Shown here in pieces: positions 47,140 through 53,926 of a DNA stretch of 64,000 bases; position 1 is the first letter of the stretch; the number at the start of each line of letters is the position of its first letter. The DNA lies in the NCBI RefSeq assembly GCF_022828245.2, contig NZ_CP157587.1, forward strand, positions 372,001 to 436,000, in the 5' to 3' direction. This stretch comes from Nanosynbacter sp900555675. Its GTDB lineage: Bacteria > Patescibacteriota > Saccharimonadia > Saccharimonadales > Saccharimonadaceae. The notes under the pieces were generated by a model, which worked only from the letters and a program-made list of their open reading frames with translations, was not told the DNA's origin and ran no database searches. Position numbers and translations under genes: made by a program.

Positions 47140-48078
47140 CTACACAGCAATCGGCGCTTTTATCGCTGGATGGCACTCATAATTCTCCAGACGGATATCA
47201 TCAATCGTGAAATCGTCAATATTCTTGATGTCTGGATTGAGCCACAGTTTCGGTAGCGGCAACGGACGTCGCGATAATTGCTCGTCAACCTGCGCGCGGT
47301 GATTATTATAAATATGCGCACTATTCAAGGTGTGGACAAATTCACCGGGCTGTTTATCCGTCACTTGAGCGATCATCGACAGTAACAATGCATAGCTGGC
47401 AATATTAAACGGCACCCCAAGGAACATATCCGCCGAGCGCTGAGTCAGCGCCAGATCCAGTTTGTCCTTCTCGTCGTTTTTACCAGGTCTTACGTTAAAC
47501 TGGAACATCGTATGGCACGGAGGCAGCCCGCCAGATTGGACGATATCATCAATTTCCGCCACATTCCACGCACTCACGATATTCCGACGCGACTCTGGAT
47601 TTGTCTTTATCATGTCAATGGCGTTCTGAATCTGGTCAATAGTTCCACCCCTCCCGTCCGGCCATTTTCGCCATTGGACACCATAAACAGGACCCAAATT
47701 CCCCCATTCTTCAGCAAACGCGTGATCGCTCGCAATCTTATCAATAAATTCCTTCATGCCAGCGCGCCACTCGTCGCCGTTAATTTCCGGTATTTTCTGA
47801 CCAGTTTTTTCTAAGTAATTTTTATATGGCCACTCATCCCAAATATGAACGCCGTTTTGTGCCAAATATTCAATATTGCCCGTACCCTTAAGAAACCATA
47901 AAAGCTCATGAGCGACACTTTTGAAATACAACTTCTTCGTGGTCATAGCCGGAAATCCATCCGCCAAATTATATCGCGTCTGAATACCAAAAACTTCCGT
48001 CGTTCCCGTTCCCGTACGATCGCCTTTTTGCACACCGTTATCACGAACGTATTTCAATGCGTCTAAATATTGCCTCAT
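47140..48078 (-). CDS. thyA: Thymidylate synthase
   Basis: A 312-residue enzyme converting dUMP to dTMP. DRTGTGTTEVFGIQTRYNL, the active-site Cys in GGLPPCHTMFQFNV, LTQRSADMFLGVPFNIASYA and LNSAHIYNNH are the family signatures. A TGT-CATAAT box and a GAGGAGGG ribosome-binding site precede it. With dcd, folA and tmk it completes a local dTTP pathway. Confidence 0.97.
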   Translation of the reverse strand: MRQYLDALKYVRDNGVQKGDRTGTGTTEVFGIQTRYNLADGFPAMTTKKLYFKSVAHELLWFLKGTGNIEYLAQNGVHIWDEWPYKNYLEKTGQKIPEINGDEWRAGMKEFIDKIASDHAFAEEWGNLGPVYGVQWRKWPDGRGGTIDQIQNAIDMIKTNPESRRNIVSAWNVAEIDDIVQSGGLPPCHTMFQFNVRPGKNDEKDKLDLALTQRSADMFLGVPFNIASYALLLSMIAQVTDKQPGEFVHTLNSAHIYNNHRAQVDEQLSRRPLPLPKLWLNPDIKNIDDFTIDDIRLENYECHPAIKAPIAV

Positions 48079-48169
48079 AAGCCCTCCTCGCTTACTTCAA
48101 ATTATGACAATATCCCTCAAAAACCACAAGCAGAATTACTAGTAGTTTTAACAACAAACGCGCAAATTT

Positions 48170-48763
48170 TTACGATAATTTAGTCAAGACTTTATCAATC
48201 AGTCCGTATTTTACGGCTTCATCCGGCGTCATCCAATAATCACGCTCCATGTCGGATTTAACCTTAGCCAACTTCTGACCGGTGTTTTTCGCCATAATCT
48301 TCGCTAGCATTTCCTTAACTTCCAAAGTTTCCTTCATATCAATTTCCATGTCGGTCACTTTTCCGTGCGTTCCAGAAGACGGCTGATGAATCATCACCTT
48401 AGCGTGCGGCAAACAAAACCTCTTGCCCTTAGCGCCAGAGCTGAGCAAAAACGCCCCCATGCTTGCCTGTAAACCAATTCCATACGTCGCCACATCGGGC
48501 TTAATAAAATTCATCGTGTCGTAAATCGCCATTCCATCGTAAACGCTGCCACCTGGACTATTGATATATAGCGATATATCAGCTTGCGGATCAACATATG
48601 CCAAATGCAACAATTGCGCCACTACGCTGTTCGCGGTATGTTCGTTAACGTCTTCACCAAGGAAAATAATCCTCTCATTCAACAATCTCGAATAGATATC
48701 AAAAGCACGTTCGCCGTCAGCCGATTTTTCAACGACAGTTGGAATGAGATATGATTTTGGCAT
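48170..48763 (-). CDS. clpP: ATP-dependent Clp protease proteolytic subunit
   Basis: A 197-residue serine peptidase. Catalytic Ser lies in GLQASMGAFLLSSG, His in AKVMIHQPSSG and Asp in YWMTPDEAVKYGLID. It follows tig by seven bases; clpX, a frequent neighbour, is not in this window. Confidence 0.97.
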   Translation of the reverse strand: MPKSYLIPTVVEKSADGERAFDIYSRLLNERIIFLGEDVNEHTANSVVAQLLHLAYVDPQADISLYINSPGGSVYDGMAIYDTMNFIKPDVATYGIGLQASMGAFLLSSGAKGKRFCLPHAKVMIHQPSSGTHGKVTDMEIDMKETLEVKEMLAKIMAKNTGQKLAKVKSDMERDYWMTPDEAVKYGLIDKVLTKLS

Positions 48764-48770
48764 ATTTACC

Positions 48771-50060
48771 TTATTTCTTCGTGTTTAATTCAACCAATTT
48801 AGCGACAGTTTTATCTGTAATTATTCGATTGGCAATGTCGCGGTGGACGTTTGGATTATCAAATTGCTCTAATATTTTCTTATCTTTGCCGTATTGTTGC
48901 TTAAAGAAGTTAATTTGCTCTTGAATCTCATCACGAGAAGCGTCAATCTTCAATTCCTTCGACAATTCCGCCAACACCAAGCCAGCCTTAACTCGCTTTT
49001 CAGCCGCTGGACGAGCCTCTTTCTTCGTCCATTCCTCTTTATCCTTGAAGCCCTGAGTCTTCAAATAACTCTCCAGACTTAGTCCGCTGTACATCAAATT
49101 CTGGGTCAAGTCACGCTCGATTGATCGCAATTGATCCTCAACCAAAAGTTCTGGCAGCGCCGCCTTACTCTTTTCCGTCAACTCACCAACCAGCGCGTCC
49201 TTAAATTTCTCGTCAGCTTCACGCTCTTTTTGTGCGGTAAGTTCGCGCTTAATGTCCGCTTTTACTTCTTTCATCTCTGTAAATGGACCACATTTTGCAG
49301 CAAATTCATCGTTTAGTTCTGGCAATTTCAATTCATTAACCTTGTGAAGTTTCACGGTAAACACAACGTCTTGACCCGCCAAATTCTCAGCGTGATAATC
49401 CTCTGGGAACTTCAACTTCAAATCGAACTCTTCACCAGCCTTATGACCAATCACGCCTTCTTCAAATCCAGGAATGAATTGACCTTCACCAAGCTTCAAG
49501 CCATATTCCTTAGCCGAACCGCCGTCAAACGCCACGCCGTCTTTCTTTCCCGTAAAGTCAATCACGGCTTCGTCACCGAGCTTAGCGGCACGCTTGACCT
49601 CTGATTTTTCAGAATAGTTTTTACGGATTCGCTCAATAACCTCGTCGACATCTTTATCCTCAACCTTGGCTGCTTCTTTTTTCGCTGTCAATTTTTTGTA
49701 ATCGCCCAATTTTACTGGCGGAATAACTTCAACTTCAGCCGTAAATTCCAACTCAGAACCAGGAACAAACTTCTTCACTTCAACACTTGGTCGATCCAAA
49801 GCTTGCAATTTTTCCTGCAAAAACGCCTCAGCTACTGCCTTTGACAAAGCATTCTCCAAAATCTGCTCCTGAAGCGCATTCGGATCAACATGCTTAGCGG
49901 CTATGCTTGCGGGAACTTTTCCTTTGCGGAAACCTGGAACTTTGATGTCGCGCGCCAACTTTGTCAAGGAAACCTGCTCTGCGTCAGCTAATTCGCTAGC
50001 ACCCAAAGAAATCGTCAATTGAACTTTAGTATCTGATAGTTTTTTTACAGTAGTCTTCAT
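48771..50060 (-). CDS. tig: Trigger factor
   Basis: A 429-residue ribosome-bound chaperone and prolyl isomerase. The ribosome-binding signature VPGFRKGKVPASIA, the FKBP-type PPIase domain (about residues 150-240) and the C-terminal chaperone domain are present. A TGT-TATAAT box (50069-50077) ends eight bases before the ATG, so a leaderless or nearly leaderless transcript is likely even though hisS lies only 26 bases upstream. Confidence 0.96.
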   Translation of the reverse strand: MKTTVKKLSDTKVQLTISLGASELADAEQVSLTKLARDIKVPGFRKGKVPASIAAKHVDPNALQEQILENALSKAVAEAFLQEKLQALDRPSVEVKKFVPGSELEFTAEVEVIPPVKLGDYKKLTAKKEAAKVEDKDVDEVIERIRKNYSEKSEVKRAAKLGDEAVIDFTGKKDGVAFDGGSAKEYGLKLGEGQFIPGFEEGVIGHKAGEEFDLKLKFPEDYHAENLAGQDVVFTVKLHKVNELKLPELNDEFAAKCGPFTEMKEVKADIKRELTAQKEREADEKFKDALVGELTEKSKAALPELLVEDQLRSIERDLTQNLMYSGLSLESYLKTQGFKDKEEWTKKEARPAAEKRVKAGLVLAELSKELKIDASRDEIQEQINFFKQQYGKDKKILEQFDNPNVHRDIANRIITDKTVAKLVELNTKK

Positions 50061-50086
50061 AAAGACTAATTATAACAGATATCAGA

Positions 50087-51421
50087 CTATACCTCAAACA
50101 GAGCGTCTTCATCGCCATCATATCGGCGATCTTTGACAATTGTCACAATTCGTTCAGCGCCAACTTTCTGCTCGTCAGATTCCACCAAGTTTCGAACCGT
50201 GTATGCGCCGCTAGCAATTTCATCCTCGCCCACGAACACCGCAAACGGAATTTGCTTTTTTAGCGCCGCCTTTATCTGCTTGTCAATCTTTCTACCAGTG
50301 ATATCCAACTCCGCTCGCACACCTTCGCTGCGCAATTTTCGCGCCAAATCGTCCGCGCCAGCCATAGATTCTTTTGACACCGGAATTATATATACATCTG
50401 TTTTAGACGCCAATTTTGGCAACAAGCCGTGCACTTCCAAAAATTGCTCCATCGTTGTCGCGCCCATACCAACACCAACCGTAGCAATCGGTTCAACGCC
50501 AAATAGCCCAACCAATCCATCATATCGTCCGCCGCCAAACAGCGCTCGGTTATTCTCTGGCGAATTGTCAAAAAGCTCAAAAACTATGCCCGTGTAATAG
50601 TCCAGTCCGCGCATCAAAGTGACATCAAACACCGCATTCGTAATGCCTTTTTGGCTAAGCAATTTCACCACTTCGCGAAGCTGCTTGACACTTTCATCTT
50701 CCATCAATTCGCTCGGTAAATCATCAACAGATTTCATGCTGATCATTTTTGCTAGCTTCGGCAAACCTTCAGACGCTTGATTGCCAAAAATCTCAATCGC
50801 CTGACGCTTAAATTCTTCGGCAGAAATCTTATTTTTCCTATCGAGCAACTTCATCATCATCGTCGAACCAACAATATCAAGCTTCAAAAATTGACTCATC
50901 AGACGATTTATCAATTGGCGATTATTAACCCTAACCGTAAACATTTCTTGCTTGGCGCCAAAGTTCATCACACTAGCGTGACTTAGCTCAATAATCTCCG
51001 CATCTGCCGCCGCGCCATCTACGCCAAATAAATCCGCATTCAATTGCCAAAACTCGCGTTCACGCCCCCGCTGCGGACGTTCATAGCGCATAAAATTAGC
51101 AATTGAATACAGCCGCGCAGGCATCGCTAATTCCTGACGCTTAGCCGCCACCATTCGAGAAATCGACGGCGTCATCTCAGGACGAATTGCCACCATTCGA
51201 CCGCCACGATCTTCAAAAGCGTATGTTTGCTCGCCCGCCAATTCCTGACCTGACTTCGCCAAATAAATATCTAGCGGCTCCAGTAGTGGCGCGCCGTATT
51301 CTTCATAGCCAAAACTCTCAACCGTCTTGTGCCAAACATTAAAAATGTAATTCTGCAGACGCTTTTCCTCTGGAAAATAGTCTCGCGAACCTTTGTAACT
51401 TTGTGTAGATAAACTGCTCAT
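50087..51421 (-). CDS. hisS: Histidyl-tRNA synthetase
   Basis: A 444-residue class II synthetase. Motif 1 region YEEYGAPLLEPLDIYLAKSG, motif 2 FMRYERPQRGREREFWQLNA, the histidine motif LMRGLDYYTGIVFEL and motif 3 GGGRYDGLVGLFG with GVGMGATTMEQF are clear, followed by the anticodon-binding domain. It is preceded by a histidine attenuator (51467-51553). Confidence 0.97.
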   Translation of the reverse strand: MSSLSTQSYKGSRDYFPEEKRLQNYIFNVWHKTVESFGYEEYGAPLLEPLDIYLAKSGQELAGEQTYAFEDRGGRMVAIRPEMTPSISRMVAAKRQELAMPARLYSIANFMRYERPQRGREREFWQLNADLFGVDGAAADAEIIELSHASVMNFGAKQEMFTVRVNNRQLINRLMSQFLKLDIVGSTMMMKLLDRKNKISAEEFKRQAIEIFGNQASEGLPKLAKMISMKSVDDLPSELMEDESVKQLREVVKLLSQKGITNAVFDVTLMRGLDYYTGIVFELFDNSPENNRALFGGGRYDGLVGLFGVEPIATVGVGMGATTMEQFLEVHGLLPKLASKTDVYIIPVSKESMAGADDLARKLRSEGVRAELDITGRKIDKQIKAALKKQIPFAVFVGEDEIASGAYTVRNLVESDEQKVGAERIVTIVKDRRYDGDEDALFEV

Positions 51422-51466
51422 GTTAGCTCCATTATGTCATTATTTCTTATTTATAGCAATCAAAAA

Positions 51467-51518
51467 CGCCGAGGCAGAACTCGGCGCGTACAATCAAAAA
51501 TCAGAGTCCTACCTCGGC
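51467..51518 (-). promoter_or_regulatory. hisS transcription attenuator
   Basis: Minus strand CGCCGAG (51480-51486) and CTCGGCG (51467-51473) form a terminator hairpin followed by TTTTT, about 45 bases before hisS. An upstream copy, GCCGAGG (51512-51518), lies over the last codons of the leader peptide and is perfectly complementary to 51468-51474, so it can compete with the terminator. A ribosome waiting at the His codons would leave it free; one at the stop codon would cover it. Confidence 0.85.
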
Positions 51519-51553
51519 AACACGTGTGAATGATGAAATTTAGGTAAAATCAT
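51509..51553 (-). CDS. Histidine leader peptide of hisS
   Basis: A 14-codon ORF reading MILPKFHHSHVLPR then TAG, with three His codons in four positions (CAT CAT TCA CAC). The promoter TTTACA-17-TATAAT ends six bases before its ATG, so the peptide itself would start on a leaderless mRNA. The last two codons and the stop overlap the anti-terminator segment. This is the classic layout of amino-acid attenuation, here in front of a tRNA synthetase gene. Confidence 0.85.
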   Translation of the reverse strand: MILPKFHHSHVLPR

Positions 51554-51559
51554 ACGTCT

Positions 51560-51588
51560 ATTATAGTAAATTTCATGCTTTTTGTAAA
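51560..51588 (-). promoter_or_regulatory. Promoter of the hisS leader
   Basis: Minus strand TTTACA, 17 bases, TATAAT, with the TATAAT at about 51560-51565, six bases before the leader-peptide ATG at 51553. Confidence 0.8.
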
Positions 51589-51637
51589 GTAGGAACTGAC
51601 GGAGTTATTGCGAGAAATAATGGTGTATCATTAATTT

Positions 51638-52069
51638 ATGGACAACATCACGCATCGTATCGCCGAATCTATTCGCGCTAACGATTTTTCCGCCTACCAA
51701 CGCGAGCGTTATCCCGCCATTCAAGAAGGCGAGTTTGCTCGCTTTACGGATGAGGATTTTGGTAGCGTTGATTTTGGCCAGTTTGTCATGGGATTTTTCG
51801 TGTTTGAAAACTGTAATCTGGACGACGCAAAGCATATTTATGGGCAACCGATTTATTTCACCAATTCGTCAGTTCGGAATGTAGATTTTCGCGGCGTAAA
51901 AGCTATTATTGAAGCAAAAGGCTGCGACTTCCGCGGCATAAAATATGACGAGGAAACGCAATTTGTCTATGGTAGTGGAAAATTGGCAACACGATCGCGT
52001 TTCATAAATTGTAAATTAGATGATGAAACTCGTGATTTTTTGAACCAACAAGGCGTAGAAATCAACTAA
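51638..52069 (+). CDS. Pentapeptide-repeat-like protein
   Basis: A 143-residue protein with short A(D/N)FxxxxF-like repeats (VDFGQFVMGFFVFENCNLDD, VDFRGVKAI, CDFRGIKYDE, RFINCKLDD), suggesting a small right-handed beta helix. Function unknown. A TATCAT box (51626-51631) lies six bases before the ATG, a possible leaderless start. It ends four bases inside the convergent methyltransferase gene. Confidence 0.6.
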   Translation: MDNITHRIAESIRANDFSAYQRERYPAIQEGEFARFTDEDFGSVDFGQFVMGFFVFENCNLDDAKHIYGQPIYFTNSSVRNVDFRGVKAIIEAKGCDFRGIKYDEETQFVYGSGKLATRSRFINCKLDDETRDFLNQQGVEIN

Positions 52070-52602
52070 TTGTTTTCCGCCAGCACATTCTGTTGCAGCC
52101 AACAATACATCGCCACGGTAGCTGCCGCGCCGACGTTGATGGAGCGAGTCGAGCCGAATTGCTCAATCGCCACAATCTGATCCGCAGCGCCAGCCAGCTC
52201 CGCAGAAATCCCCGGACCTTCTTGTCCAAATACCAAAACCGCATGCTTTGGTAACCTCGTCTGCGACATATTAACACTTCCTGGGATATTATCAATAGCA
52301 ATAATTTCCATACCTTCAGTCCGCATTTTTTCAACAAACTCTTCCGTCGTCGCCAAATACGTAATGTGAAGATATTTATCCGTCATCATCGCACCGCGCT
52401 TATTCCATTGCCTACGCCCAATCACATAAATCTGCCGCACACCAAACGCGTTGGCGCTCCTGACAATTGTCCCCATATTAAAATCTCGCTCGGTATTTTC
52501 CAGCGCAATCACCAGACCGTGATCTTCAGAATCCAACTCATTTATAATCTCCGATTCGCTCCGACCCTTAAATTTATCAATGACATTTCTTTTATCTTCC
52601 AT
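52066..52602 (-). CDS. SpoU/TrmH-family RNA 2'-O-methyltransferase
   Basis: A 178-residue SPOUT-fold methyltransferase. Motif 1 LENTERDFNMGTIVRSANAF, motif 2 KHAVLVFGQEGPGISAEL and motif 3 IEQFGSTRSINVGAAATVAM are present. It methylates a ribose in tRNA or rRNA; the target is not clear. TGA-TAAAAT (52610-52618) ends seven bases before the ATG, so the mRNA is probably leaderless. Confidence 0.9.
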   Translation of the reverse strand: MEDKRNVIDKFKGRSESEIINELDSEDHGLVIALENTERDFNMGTIVRSANAFGVRQIYVIGRRQWNKRGAMMTDKYLHITYLATTEEFVEKMRTEGMEIIAIDNIPGSVNMSQTRLPKHAVLVFGQEGPGISAELAGAADQIVAIEQFGSTRSINVGAAATVAMYCWLQQNVLAENN

Positions 52603-52656
52603 CTCTGTTATTTTATCAAAGTTCCTGAGTAAATAACAAAAGTCGAGAGCCCTCTA

Positions 52657-52870
52657 TTGACTTAATTACCATAGAATGGTATAGGTAATATTAGTTTTCG
52701 TTGACGAGTTGAGCAAATCCTTGTCCGAAAACGCTCATTGACAAGCAGCCAAAACACAAGGCGAGTTTTTATTTCTCCTAAGAACTTTAAAGAGATAAAA
52801 TCTCGTCTTGTGCATAAAGAATGCGCATATATCACAGTGAGGGCGAGAAAATACTAGAGAGGCGAGAGCC
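52657..52870 (+). promoter_or_regulatory. Cassette B promoter and structured leader
   Basis: TTGACT (52657-52662), 17 bases, TATAGG (52680-52685). A perfect inverted repeat TACCAT-AGA-ATGGTA (52667-52681) fills the spacer and looks like an operator. The leader has hairpin 1 (TTTTCG 52695-52700 / CGAAAA 52726-52731), a 13-base segment TGACAAGCAGCCA (52739-52751), and hairpin 2 (CACAAGGCGAG 52755-52765 / CTCGTCTTGTG 52802-52812). A GAGAGG site precedes the ATG. Confidence 0.8.
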
Positions 52871-53107
52871 ATGAGTGATGATGTCGTCGAATCGAATCTG
52901 AAAACGTACCTCGAGTACGCAATCGCGTCTGAGGAAGGAAAATTCCTCACAATCGACTATACGTTCAGAGACCTCCAGTTACTCAGCCTAGCCGCTGAGC
53001 CCGAAATCAGAAAGCAACTCGCCCAGTTGGGCGAGAACGCCACCAAGTTGGCGCAACTGATTGAAGATCTTCTGGACCACACGGAGGACTGCAACACGGA
53101 ATACTAA
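52871..53107 (+). CDS. Cassette B: small acidic helical protein
   Basis: A 78-residue acidic, mainly helical, soluble protein (MSDDVVESNLKTYLEYAIAS ... CNTEY). No family recognised. Its codons are richer in G and C than those of neighbouring genes. The conserved leader before it and the 3' hairpin after it are shared with cassettes C and D, while the protein is unrelated to theirs. Confidence 0.7.
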   Translation: MSDDVVESNLKTYLEYAIASEEGKFLTIDYTFRDLQLLSLAAEPEIRKQLAQLGENATKLAQLIEDLLDHTEDCNTEY

Positions 53108-53113
53108 CGGCAC

Positions 53114-53168
53114 GGGGTATATGATGAGCGTGATTAATTCTCTTTATGGCTGCTTGTCATATATCCCC
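53114..53168 (+). other. Cassette B 3' hairpin
   Basis: Stem GGGGTATATGATGAGCG against TGCTTGTCATATATCCCC with one bulge and several G-U pairs. Its 3' arm contains TGGCTGCTTGTCA (53147-53159), the perfect complement of leader bases 52739-52751. Confidence 0.75.
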
Positions 53169-53185
53169 TGAAATTATTTTGGAAT

Positions 53186-53209
53186 AGTCTCATTTGAGGC
53201 TGTTTTTTT
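53186..53209 (+). terminator. Terminator of cassette B
   Basis: AGTCTC / GAGGCT hairpin with a four-base loop, followed by a run of seven T. Confidence 0.8.
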
Positions 53210-53219
53210 ATGCATTCTA

Positions 53220-53442
53220 TTGACTTTTTTACACAAGTGTGGTATAAATGAAGGTAGCTTTCGTTGATGAGTTGAGTAAATCCTTGTCCGAAAGTGAACT
53301 TTGACAGGCAATCGAACACAAGATGAGTTTTTATTTCTTTTTTAACCCACCACAAGAGAACTAAGATCTCATCTTGTGTTGTTAAAGGACAACGCACTGC
53401 GCTCACGCAGATGAGAGAACACCAGAAGAAAGGTGAAATATC
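53220..53442 (+). promoter_or_regulatory. Cassette C promoter and structured leader
   Basis: TTGACT (53220-53225), 17 bases, TGG-TATAAA (53243-53248), with ACAC-AA-GTGT in the spacer. Hairpin 1 CTTTCG (53258-53263) / CGAAAG (53289-53294), segment TGACAGGCAATCG (53302-53314), hairpin 2 ACACAAGATGAG (53316-53327) / CTCATCTTGTGT (53368-53379), a small CTGCG/CGCAG hairpin, and AAAGGTGA before the GTG. Hairpins 1 and 2 show compensatory changes relative to cassette B. Confidence 0.85.
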
Positions 53443-53646
53443 GTGAAGGATTTGAAGGATCTCAAAGAACATTTGGATGACCTCGAGATCGAGCTCAGGT
53501 CTCTCTACCGCATTGCGGGAGAGGAGGCACGAATGACTCTAAACGGGGCTCGTCGCTGGGACAGACAGGTGGAACGCCTGGATGGCATCATGGACGCCCT
53601 TCGACAGGATGCCGAGATGCTCTCCGAGGACTCATCCGAGTCCTAG
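53443..53646 (+). CDS. Cassette C: small charged helical protein
   Basis: A 67-residue highly charged protein (MKDLKDLKEHLDDLEIELRS ... MLSEDSSES) predicted to be a coiled coil or helical hairpin. No family recognised. GTG start with AAAGGTGA upstream. Codon use is GC-rich (CTC, GAG, CGC), unlike the genes around it. Confidence 0.7.
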   Translation: MKDLKDLKEHLDDLEIELRSLYRIAGEEARMTLNGARRWDRQVERLDGIMDALRQDAEMLSEDSSES

Positions 53647-53682
53647 AGTTCGACACCTAGGAACACCAGCGATTCGACAAAT

Positions 53683-53726
53683 CTACATGACAGGTGATTG
53701 TTCTTTTACGATTGCCTGTCATGTAG
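53683..53726 (+). other. Cassette C 3' hairpin
   Basis: An 18-base stem CTACATGACAGGTGATTG / CGATTGCCTGTCATGTAG. The 5' arm contains three G-U pairs; the 3' arm base CGATTGCCTGTCA (53709-53721) is the perfect 13-base complement of leader segment 53302-53314. Confidence 0.8.
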
Positions 53727-53746
53727 ACTCTGAACTTAGGACATTA

Positions 53747-53773
53747 AAAATCACCCTGAGTATGGGTGATTTT
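53747..53773 (+). terminator. Terminator of cassette C
   Basis: AAAATCACCC / GGGTGATTTT hairpin with T-rich end. An almost identical hairpin ends cassette D at 55732-55758. Confidence 0.88.
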
Positions 53774-53797
53774 CTTATGGTGAAAAAATTCAATTCT

Positions 53798-53884
53798 TGG
53801 TGCGGATGAAAGGACTTGAACCTTCACGTACTTGCGTACACTAGCACCTGAAGCTAGCGCGTCTACCAATTCCGCCACATCCGC
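53798..53884 (-). tRNA. tRNA-Leu (CAG)
   Basis: Minus strand cloverleaf of 87 bases: acceptor GCGGATG / CATCCGC, long variable arm typical of tRNA-Leu, anticodon loop TTCAGGT (anticodon CAG), T-arm with TTCAAGT and encoded CCA. A TATAAT (53902-53907) lies 17 bases upstream of the mature 5' end. It faces the end of cassette C. Confidence 0.95.
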
Positions 53885-53926
53885 ATGTGGGCTACGCGTC
53901 AATTATAGCCCAATTTTCGCCCAGTA

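Noticed and set aside
51422..51600. T-box riboswitch before hisS
   Set aside because: No T-box sequence or specifier stem is visible; the His-rich leader peptide with competing hairpins explains the region better.
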